From assembly GCA_022266195.1 (NCBI GenBank), contig WHVY01000009.1, forward strand, positions 2,046,001 to 2,110,000: a DNA stretch of 64,000 nucleotides. The letters run 5' to 3'. Under the pieces are notes generated by a model. It did not search any database, was not told the origin of the DNA, and worked only from the letters and a program-made list of their open reading frames with translations. Positions 1 to 8,582 of this stretch are shown piece by piece. Each line of letters opens with the position of its first letter. The first letter of the stretch is position 1. The position numbers and the translations under genes were made by a program. This DNA comes from Tetranychus cinnabarinus. Lineage: Eukaryota > Arthropoda > Arachnida > Trombidiformes > Tetranychidae.

Positions 1-138
1 GAGTACTATTCCGTTGTGATCTCGCAAAAACATCCAAAGATGAAGGAGAATGGCAATGTGCGAATCAAGATGAAGGAATCTTTTCAAAAGCTCAACCAAT
101 TCCGTTGCAATTCTTTACTCGCTGTTACAAGCTTTTAA
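1..138 (+). CDS. Possible 3' end of an unidentified protein-coding gene (partial)
   Basis: Frame 1 is open from the first base to a TAA at 136-138, giving 45 residues rich in Lys, Ser, Asn and Gln and ending in LLAVTSF. The start and all upstream exons lie outside the window. I do not recognise the family. The segment is somewhat richer in G and C than the AT-rich DNA after it, which fits a terminal exon. A chance open frame of this length is possible, so the call is tentative. Confidence 0.35.
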   Translation, partial: EYYSVVISQKHPKMKENGNVRIKMKESFQKLNQFRCNSLLAVTSF

Positions 139-1157
139 TTTGCTGGTACTTCGTCCTTTTTTTAGCTTTTATTTTCTCCCAAATTTGATGTCGGAAGCTA
201 CAAATCACCATAAATCGATCTAAATTTTACCAGTTTTAATGTACAGCCTTACATATCAAGGTTTGTTTATACACACAATGCTTTTTCTTGAAATGGTGAA
301 AATTGATTTGATTGTGGCAAAACTAGAAACTTGGAAGATCCATCAATAGCAAAGAGTAAGTTATCTGGTTCACCGATTGATTAATAGTCAATTGTAGTTA
401 CCAGTCAATAGTTGAATGGAAACACGTAATTATTTCTAATAATTGCAATTCTGCATTGATCGTGAGATTATGAGCACAAAATAAAATGCTGATGATTTAA
501 CCTGTAAGTCAACACATGATGATGTTAAAATATTTATAGCTGGCTTGTTGGATGGTTGGAGATTTTTAAAAAAGTAACTTTTTCCATTGTTCCTTCATTA
601 ATTCAATTGAATTGGCTGAATAGTAAAAAATTAATCAGTGAATAGATTATTTTAATCGATTAATAATACTTTATTGATGGTCATTTTGATTTTTCATTTG
701 AATAGCTGTCTGTATATACAGATTTAGATGGCTTATGAGTGCCTTATATTCACTTATACACAAAGTATTTTATATCTGAACTGATACATCGTTTTGTTAG
801 ATGATTTTAATTGTTAGGTAATTGAGGTTCGGGGGATTTCATTCTGAAGTATTTATAGCAATAAGAGTTACAAGTGTAGTACAAGTGTTATTTTGATCCT
901 GAATGTTATAAATTTAGTTCACCCATAGATGGCGACAAGATTCTTTAGTTGCAAGTTAGTTGATTGAGTTGATTGAGTGTTAGCTAGCAACTTCAAAATT
1001 GAAACCTATGGTGTGTTTAGTTTTTCATTATAGCAATGTGATTACAATCTAATCAAATCAACGTTAATTACTTCATTTTTGTTCATTGTAATTCTTTTTT
1101 TATGTACTTAAAATAATTTTTTCGCTCTTCGTAATATTTCCTGTTAAATTTACCACC
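139..1157. other. Intergenic, AT-rich
   Basis: I see no coding frame, RNA gene or clear repeat here. It would contain the 3' UTR of the upstream partial gene and the promoter and 5' UTR of the OSBP-family gene. No convincing TATA element stood out. Confidence 0.5.
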
Positions 1158-3124
1158 ATGAACACAAAGCAAGTAAGTTTACATGTTCTTGTTCTTGTTC
1201 ATGTAAATGTTTTGGTTTTTTTTTCCTCTATTGTTTTGATTCAGAAACATTTGCTCATATGTACTTTTGTCTATGTCTATTTGTGCTAGAAATTAATTCT
1301 TCCTCCTGGCCTGGAATCCCATGCAAACAAACCTAACGATGTTAACTGCAATGAGAATAATTACGATAACTCTTCAAATAATGCGATCGATTCTTTTGGA
1401 GGCAACAATTCAGAGAGTGAAGATGAGGAGTATGCTGATCCACTAGAATACTCTACAAGGGAAATTGATGAAGAACAAGATAAATTGGAGAATGATATTC
1501 CATCGGAAGATAACGAAAAAGCAAACATTGATATGTCAATCAGTGAAATTGCCTTATTGCCTGACAATGATTCAGCTAATTCAATAAATGGTATATTCTC
1601 GTCAAAAGATGTATGTAAAGAATTGAATTTAGATGAAAAAGATTTATCGCCTCTTCCTTTGGATCCAAGACGACGCACAAGAATTCTCGATAGACCTAAC
1701 CAAAGTCTCAATTTGTGGTCTTTTTTGAAGAAATGTATCGGAAAAGAGCTGACAAAAATCCCAATGCCTGTTAATTTCAATGAACCTTTATCAATGTTAC
1801 AAAGATTAACTGAAGATTTTGAATATGCTCATCTACTTCACAAAGCAGCAACAACTGATGATAGCTGTAATCAATTAGTGTACATTGCAGCATTTTGCGT
1901 GTCTAGCTATTCGACTACAAACGTCAGACTTAATAAACCTTTTAATCCATTATTAGGAGAGACATATGAATGTGATAGAACATCTGATTTAGGATGGAAA
2001 AGTATTGCTGAACAGGTAAGATTTGATTTATCATCCATCCATTCATTCATATTTATTTATGTATATATGCATAATTATATTTTTTTTTATTTTATCTATT
2101 TACTATATTTTTAGGTAAGTCATCATCCACCAATGTTAGCTCTGCATTGTGAAGGTAAAGGCTGGAAATGTTGGAGTGAATTTGGATTGTCAAGCAAATT
2201 TAGAGGAAAATATTTACAAGTTAATCCAGTTGATATCAGCCATCTAGAGTTTCCAGATCAAGGTTACCATTACACATGGCACAAAGTAACCACAACGATT
2301 CATAATATAATTGTTGGTAAACTTTGGGTTGATAATCATGGTGATATGGTAATTACAAATCATACAACTGGTGATCGATGCATTCTTAAATTCGTACCTT
2401 ATAGTTACTTTTCACGAGATGTCCAGCGAAAGGTATTTTAACAATAACATTGAGTTTCTCAGTATAATATTGATCTTTTTAATTGATAGGTAACTGGTAA
2501 AATTATTGACTCTAAAGGAGAAACTAAATGGATCCTCCAAGGTATTTGGGATGATCATCTTGAGGTTGCTCGTGTAATGAACAAGCGAAGGTCCTCTAAA
2601 GGAAAATCAGTTTACGAAACATCAGTGTTTAAAAAAATCTGGGAAAGAGTATATCCTCCGTAAGCGATCTTTTTTGTCTCTATCTTCTAAGCTAATGTTT
2701 GCTTTCTTAATTACTTTTAACTTTTAGACCAGAACATGAGAAAATGTATAACATGACTTTACTTGCTGTGCAATTAAACGAACCCGAGGATGGAGTTGCT
2801 CCAACAGATAGTCGTCTAAGACCCGATCAACGATTAATGGAAGACGGTAAATGGGATGAAGCAAATCAAATCAAAGGGCTTTTGGAAGAAAAACAGAGAA
2901 AAGTTCGAAGAAAAAGAGAGGAAGAAGCTGCTAATCTAGATGCTGATGTAGCTTATTCACCAACATGGTTTAAACGTCAAACTGATCCAATCACTAATAA
3001 TCCTGTTCATATTTATGCCGGGGACTATTGGCAATGTAAACAAAATCTGGACTGGTCAAAATGTCCAGAGATATTCAATGTTGATAAAGAAATTGGCTCA
3101 AAGTCTGCAAAAAGAAGAGAATGA
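1158..3124 (+). CDS. Osbp: Oxysterol-binding protein (OSBP-family lipid-transfer protein), short form without PH domain
   Basis: Five exons (1158-1172, 1290-2015, 2115-2432, 2490-2659, 2728-3124) with GT/AG borders and matching phases give 541 residues. The OSBP signature EQVSHHPP is at residues 246-253 and spans the second intron. The lipid-binding domain runs from about residue 140 to the end and matches the OSBP1/2 subgroup (SLNLWSFLKKCIGKEL, NFNEPLSMLQRLTED, TSKF-like SSKFRGKYLQVNP, DSRLRPDQRLMEDG). Family members carry sterol and PI4P between ER and Golgi/endosome membranes. Vertebrate OSBP is about 800 residues with an N-terminal PH domain, and none is encoded here. An acidic stretch followed by EYADPLE (52-58) resembles a degenerate FFAT motif for binding VAP at the ER. 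The first coding exon has only five codons (MNTKQ). A longer isoform with upstream exons left of the window is possible. Confidence 0.9.
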
Positions 3125-3687
3125 AACTTTTAAAACTTAGCCTTAAGTCAAGCTTGTGTGTGAATCTAACTTATTGATGGCTGATTAGCTAGCCTTGAAA
3201 ATTCAATTCAAGACTTTTGATTTCCACTTCCCTCATTTGTTTACATTTTAAAATTGAAATTCACAATCATCGAATAGTTTTATATCTCAGTGCTCAGATC
3301 CGCTGTTGCTCTTAGTAACTCGAATCATTACCAGAGTCAGCTTTTAATATTCCATCAATTTTTCGATAATCAATTGAAAAAAAAATCTGCCAATTTTCAT
3401 CGATTGTAAGTCAACAAAAGAAAAACATGTTTCTAGTTGATTTTAACATAAAGCAAAGACAAGAATATGCCTTTAGATATTCTTGCATTTTATTTGTTGA
3501 CCAATTTGTTCTTATTACTTTTAAAAGATTATTTTTATTCTGTGTATTCTTGTGTATAAAGATGTATTCTGTATTATTGTATAGTTGATAAATGTTATTT
3601 AACCTAACTGAAACCCTCGCTGGTTAAATTGGACCAATAATCATGGCGGTTACAAAGGAGTTTATGCAAAAAAATTTTCTTTTCAAG
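3125..3687. other. OSBP 3' flank, source copy of a duplicated segment
   Basis: This is 3' UTR and flanking DNA. About 3,515-3,660 is repeated in diverged form at about 4,480-4,625: both share TGTGTATTCTTGTGTATAAA and, further on, AACTGAAACCCT and GGTTAAATTG. Confidence 0.6.
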
Positions 3688-4080
3688 TTAAGAGTTGGGA
3701 CTTTGTAGCTTTGTAGGCACATAAAAACTGATTTCAATAGTGCTATTAAAAAATTTCTCTGTTCGACAGTTTTTGATAAAATCGAGGTCAAAGTTGAAAC
3801 TTCGATCGCCTTTTATGCAGTTGTGAGACCAAATTTTTTCATCAAAATCATTTAACTCTTGTAAATTTTGATAGCCAACCAGAAAACGCAACTGTTTTGT
3901 GAAATAAAAGATTTTTCTGTACAACATATCACATATCGGTTGAACATGGCGCATTCTGTGACCGTAAGAGATCTGAAACTTATTTTTCGTTGATGGTTGA
4001 CATGGTCGATCTAACTCTCTTTTTTTCAATTTATCAACAGTTCTCTTGGTTATGGCTATTGGCTTAAAATCACCATTCTT
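3688..4080 (-). pseudogene. Unidentified open frame inside the OSBP duplication, probably a gene fragment
   Basis: The minus strand is open for about 130 codons, from just after a TGA near 4,080 to a TAA at 3,688. There is no upstream ATG at the 5' end, so it looks like an exon or fragment rather than a whole gene. The peptide includes KRTVDKLKKRELDRPCQP, then PICDMLYRKIFYFTKQLRFL and DRSFNFDLDFIKNCRTE. I do not recognise the family. It lies between the two copies of the OSBP 3' flank, so it may have come in with the rearrangement. A chance frame cannot be excluded. Confidence 0.3.
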
Positions 4081-4089
4081 TCACCGATC

Positions 4090-4240
4090 AGTAGATTTTG
4101 TTATGACTGTGATCCTGTTCACGTTTATGCCGGTGGCTATTGATAATGTTAAAAAACTGGTCAAAGTGTCTAAAGTCTATTGAGAGTGATCTAAAGTCAA
4201 TACAAGGAACCGATTGAGTTTTTCGATAATGAAAGAAAAT
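4090..4240 (+). pseudogene. Decayed partial copy of the OSBP last exon
   Basis: Sequence at 4,111-4,180 matches the OSBP C-terminal exon at about 2,999-3,070. CCTGTTCA, TTTATGCCGG and ACTGGTCAAA are shared in the same order, and the peptide reads DPVHVYAGGY where OSBP has NPVHIYAGDY. A stop codon replaces the next residue (TGA in place of TGG) and a small deletion follows. No start or upstream exons are present. With the repeat at 4,480-4,625, it shows that the OSBP 3' end was duplicated in tandem about 1 kb downstream and then decayed. Confidence 0.75.
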
Positions 4241-4479
4241 ACAAAACTTACAAACTTTACTCTGACTATGTGCCTATCAGTAGTAACGTCTCCATTTCAA
4301 AATCCCGTTTTCATGTCTACCTACTATCCCAGTCACTCTAAAAAGCTAAAATAATTATGTAAATATTTTTAAGGAATTATTATTACAGATTTTTTTATTT
4401 ATAATAAATGGTTGGATCGTCTAAATTATTTCGTCTGTGGATCAAAGTCTGATTTTTCTCATCTTTTGTTATATAAAAG

Positions 4480-4625
4480 ATTATGTGTCTTTCAAAAGAT
4501 AATTTTTATTTTGTGTATTCTTGTGTATAAAGATGTATTCGACATTATTGTTTAGTTGATGGATAATTTTAATCTAACTGAAACCCTATCTGGTTAAATT
4601 GAACCAATAATCAGGTGGTTACAAA
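4480..4625 (+). repeat. Diverged direct repeat of the OSBP 3' flank (3,515-3,660)
   Basis: About 140 bp matches 3,515-3,660 in the same orientation with scattered substitutions and small indels; the offset is about 971 bp at the TGTGTATTCTTG block. It lies immediately downstream of the armadillo-like gene's stop codon, so that gene's 3' UTR probably reads through it in antisense. Confidence 0.75.
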
Positions 4626-4648
4626 TTTTGAACAAATTAAAGGCATTA

Positions 4649-6274
4649 TCAATTAATAGATGTGTTAAAGATGTCAACGATAAATTCCTCAAAGAAAAAA
4701 GATTTTTCTTGAATCTTATGTTTACTAAGAGGGTCTTTGGCCATTATTTTGAGCGTCGCGGCAGCCTCTTCAATGATTGCCTCGATTTTTGGATCTGGTA
4801 TTAGGGGTGCGTCCATTGGAACTACTCCTGCTCCTAAATCAACAGATCGTGAGGCGATTTTTGCTTCATTTAAGACCTCAGCAAGATTTTCAATGGCGTA
4901 GTGATCACGTAGTGGAACGATATTTGCGTCAAGTAAAGCCAAGTTTCGTAGTAAGCCCACGACGGCTTTTTTCAATGGCCAACTGTTAGTCTTTAAAAGA
5001 CTTATTATAGGCCCAAGCCCTTCACAATCCAGAATTGCATTAGATGCAAGCTCAGCTTCAATGTATCGACATGTTAAATGTCGAAGAGCGCAAATTGCAG
5101 GCTCGGTGATTTCTTCTTTTGAGCCAAATTTGATGACAGTTCCGATTAGCAATTCAACTCCACCCATTTGGCGAACAATTTGCTTGTTAATAACGTTGCA
5201 AGTTAAGTTTGACAAAATGCCTGCAACACAGGTGATTATGTTTTCTTGAGTAACTTGGTCGGTAAGAGCAAAACGAAGAATATCCATTGTGTTAGATAAT
5301 AAAAGATGAAGATCATTTTGAAACACTGCTGCATCGGAAAGGTTGCGAATAGTGAACAAACAATTAGATACGTGGGAATCTAGTTGTGTGTTCAAATGCA
5401 TGGCCAAAGCCTGCAATCCTCCGTTTTCAATAATTGTTCGCTTATTCTCCTGACAAGCTGACAGAACTTTTAAGGTATTGGAAATTACCCAGAGAAGATT
5501 TGGGTAGGAAACTGTTTGTAAAATTTGAAGTAGTTGTGTGGTGCCACCAAGTCTTTGCATTATAATTTTACTTTCCGAGTCTCCATATACTAAAAGACGG
5601 ATACAGTCTGTAACAATCGATAAAAATTGTTCATTTTGATTTTGTAACAAAGAAATTAATGGGGGGAGACCATTAGCATCACGGACGGCTTCTTTAGAAC
5701 CCTCTTGGTGTAAAAGTAGAAGATGGAGAGCTGTAATAGCAAGATGAACAACTGACTCGCTATTACAGCTAAGCATCCGAACCAGCTCAAAAATACCACC
5801 AAGTTTATAAATTGTTAGTCGACCCTGACGATGTTCTGAAAGATTATAAAGAATTCCAACGCCATTTTCAATAATTTCAATATCATTTGTTTTAGAAAGA
5901 GCTTCTAAAAGGGCGACTATCATGCCAGGTGAATTAATTATTGTCTCTCTACTGACTTTTTCAGTAGATAACTGAAGCACCATATTACAGGCTTTGTTTT
6001 GGATGAAGGGATCCTCATCCGAAAGAAGATCTATCAATGTAGGAATAGCTTGAGATGCGACGTCCGAGCTTGTTTGAACATCCAGCATTGGAACGGGGGA
6101 CATTGGCTCAGGTGTGGACTGGAAAGGAGGTAGGGTATGGGATGATTTACCCTCATAATTAAAGTCAAATGAAGCCAGGAATTCATCGTCTATAATGGAT
6201 GGAGCTGCTGATGAAAATCCAGAATCAGTTGCCTGAATTTCAGGAATTTTAGTTGTAAAATTTGAAAAAGACAT
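4649..6274 (-). CDS. arm: Beta-catenin/Armadillo-like protein, intronless and truncated at the C-terminus
   Basis: A single uninterrupted frame gives 541 residues. The N-terminus has ATDSGFSS (15-22), matching the DSGxxS phosphodegron that GSK3 and beta-TrCP use to destroy beta-catenin, and then an alpha-catenin-binding-like region (about 65-100). Armadillo repeats follow in the beta-catenin order (NKACNMVLQLS, LHLLLLHQEGSKEAVR, TDCIRLLVYGDSESK, NCLFTIRNLSDAA, AGILSNLTCNV, TEPAICALRHLTCR, LLRNLALLDAN). Basic residues equivalent to the vertebrate K312 and K435 contacts appear kept (QENKRTI, INKQIV). The protein stops in about the tenth repeat (TLKIMAKDPLSKH), so the last repeats and the C-terminal transactivation tail are missing; beta-catenins are usually about 780-840 residues. 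With no introns and a shortened end, it looks like a retrocopy or diverged paralogue. If expressed, it might support adhesion but not full Wnt transcription. Confidence 0.85.
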   Translation of the reverse strand: MSFSNFTTKIPEIQATDSGFSSAAPSIIDDEFLASFDFNYEGKSSHTLPPFQSTPEPMSPVPMLDVQTSSDVASQAIPTLIDLLSDEDPFIQNKACNMVLQLSTEKVSRETIINSPGMIVALLEALSKTNDIEIIENGVGILYNLSEHRQGRLTIYKLGGIFELVRMLSCNSESVVHLAITALHLLLLHQEGSKEAVRDANGLPPLISLLQNQNEQFLSIVTDCIRLLVYGDSESKIIMQRLGGTTQLLQILQTVSYPNLLWVISNTLKVLSACQENKRTIIENGGLQALAMHLNTQLDSHVSNCLFTIRNLSDAAVFQNDLHLLLSNTMDILRFALTDQVTQENIITCVAGILSNLTCNVINKQIVRQMGGVELLIGTVIKFGSKEEITEPAICALRHLTCRYIEAELASNAILDCEGLGPIISLLKTNSWPLKKAVVGLLRNLALLDANIVPLRDHYAIENLAEVLNEAKIASRSVDLGAGVVPMDAPLIPDPKIEAIIEEAAATLKIMAKDPLSKHKIQEKSFFFEEFIVDIFNTSIN

Positions 6275-6807
6275 TGATTAAAAACTTTCACAATTAATAA
6301 AAAAACACAAAAAAAATGTTGATAAACAAAAATTTTCAAGAAAAAAAGTGACGGTATAGCAAATGTTCACTGAATGGTGATTTGGTGTGATGTGATAGGC
6401 GCATAGTTTGAACTGAACAATGAAAAGAAAGTAATGTTAACAGAGGGAGACACTCAACATGATCACACCTTTGGTTTACTCTGCTTTTCTCGGGGCTAAA
6501 GCTTAAATTAATCTTCTTTTTCTGTTAATTAAATAGTACAATCAGTTTGATTGGATTAACCCAATTTCCAGTGAAAAACTAAATTTTTTCCCACCGTACT
6601 TTACTCGAATATTTGTAGACCTACTTGTTACCAATCAAAATATTTAAAACTGGGTAAGTGTTTTACTTGAAATATCTCCTTTGTTTACTTTAAAAGTCAT
6701 TATTGTTTCCAATTTGACTAGAGATTTATTATCTTTCGCTTTGTTAATTTCTTTGTTCCATCTCTGCCGATTCAGATATTCTTCGGGATCAAGTTAACCA
6801 AGGGAAG
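6275..6807. promoter_or_regulatory. Shared divergent upstream region of the armadillo-like gene and COPS9
   Basis: The two start codons face away from each other, 533 bp apart. The DNA is AT-rich with no coding frame, so both promoters and 5' UTRs probably lie here. I found no clear TATA element. Confidence 0.45.
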
Positions 6808-7020
6808 ATGAGGCCAATATCTATGGTTGGGAGTAAACCCGGAGGATCAAATGGCAGCAGTGTTGTTGTTGATGAAATGTTTCCAGAAGGTGGACATTTT
6901 ATGGATTTTGATGACCCATCAGGTACCGTTATGATGGATTTAACATCAAATGACAAATATGTTCATACAGATTTTTTTAACGAGTTCGAAGATATTTTTG
7001 ATGAAGACAATCTCGAGTAA
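6808..7020 (+). CDS. COPS9: COP9 signalosome subunit 9 (CSNAP/COPS9-like)
   Basis: A 70-residue single-exon frame. VDEMFPEGG followed by MDLTSNDKYVHTDFFNEFED and IFDEDNLE matches the acidic CSN9/CSNAP microprotein of the COP9 signalosome, which removes Nedd8 from cullins. The FFNEFEDIFDEDN tail is the part that docks the small subunit onto the complex in the family. The human protein is 57 residues with VDEMFPEG near its start; here about 20 Gly/Ser-rich residues come first. The ATG at 6808 is the first in frame after the AT-rich leader. A further 5' noncoding exon cannot be excluded. Confidence 0.88.
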   Translation: MRPISMVGSKPGGSNGSSVVVDEMFPEGGHFMDFDDPSGTVMMDLTSNDKYVHTDFFNEFEDIFDEDNLE

Positions 7021-8582
7021 CTTTGTCCAACCTTGTATCATTTGTTATTAATGTTTTTTCTATATTACTTTTTGTTAACCGATGAACGAAAAAAAAATGC
7101 ATTCTAATGTTATTAAAACAAATTAGAAAAGCTAAAACAGTATTCAAAATTCAAATTTTACAAATTAACCTTCAGCATTATTTAAATAACCATATAATTC
7201 ACATTATCTTGAGTTAATAATTGGATTGTATGAGACTAAACTATTTTTTTCACTCATTTGATCATTTGCAATCAATACAAGAGAATAACAATTTACAAGA
7301 AAAGTGATTACAATAAATAAACAAATAAATTATATTTAAATTGATTATTCCAATTTGCAATGCAATTAACTTTTAAACTTGATCACTATCAAGTGATGGT
7401 GCAAAGTAAAGTAGATTCTTTAAATAGTAAACCAAATAGATCAGACAAGATGAAACAAACAATTTATCTGAGTCAATATTGGGAAGAAAATGTGAGACAA
7501 AAGAGAGACAAAAAACATTTTCCTCTAATCTCATGTCACCTCATCTTTCTTGTAGCATCATCCATATACCTCTGCAATCATTCCTTATATTCCGGAAAGA
7601 AAACAAATGTTACATGGAAAAAGATGATCAGAGATTAATGAGATACTGCAAATAACAGTAGGAGGCAAACCAAAATAAACAAGATAATGTGATAAACAAA
7701 ACTTGGAGCATTTGATTGAGATGGTTGGTTGCATTAAAAATTTCTTTGTTAATTAAATTCATAATTTTCAGCTTTACCATGTTTTAACTATCGGATATCT
7801 TCAAGTTTTCTTGATCCATTACAACGCTTTCAAGACGATAACGTGCATGATGATGAAGAAAGATGTTCTAAGTGATTGAGATTGAATGAGGAGAGAAAAA
7901 AGAGTCAAAATAGAGATGAAGAGAGATGAAGATGGTGAACAGAATATTTGAATATAATGAAGATGATGATGAAGATGATGAAGATGTTTTGTTGAATAGG
8001 CGGGATCATTTACAGCTAGGATTTTAAACTAAGAGACAAGTGAAGTTTAAAAGTAACCAAATTTACTTGAACTATTCTATGGTTCAAGTAAGCCAAGACT
8101 GAGGCGGAGATAATCTGTCTTACCGTCTCTTCCGTTTTTCGTCATCTTCATTTATTTTTCTTCCATCTTTTTCATTCTTGGCGTTGAATTTATATTTATC
8201 TGAGGGGAGAAAAAGAAAGATGAAAGAGTGAGTGAGTATAAGTGTGTAAGTAAGAGAGCCAACCTGCCTACTCTATCATCGAAAATTGTCCAACCACCAA
8301 ATCTTCGTCCTCAGTTGTTCCAAGCAAGGAAAGATCTTTACTTTCATCCTCCTTGTCATCTGCTCTGTATTTTGCGTGTCAGTGTATTTCATTTTTCATT
8401 ACATTCGCCATCTAACCCGCCTCCTTTCTTCGGCAAACTGCTAGTGAATCCATTTTGTATATCGTTTTGCAAAAAATTGCTATTTATTTCAGCTTCATTG
8501 TGTGAAAAACTTCGTACTCGTTCAGTTGTAATTCATCAAAAAAACTAGACAACCAGCTTCCATCCAATTAAACAATTACACA
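7021..8582. other. Intergenic and 5' flank of the EF-hand gene, with GAT/GAA-rich tract
   Basis: No supported gene. A frame at 7,360-7,638 has no recognisable features. Around 7,915-7,990 there is a purine-rich GATGAAGAT-type simple repeat. The last few hundred bases are probably promoter and 5' UTR of the EF-hand gene. Confidence 0.4.

Noticed and set aside
1361..1780. Minus-strand 139-codon frame
   Set aside because: It is the antisense of OSBP exon 2, which is clearly coding.
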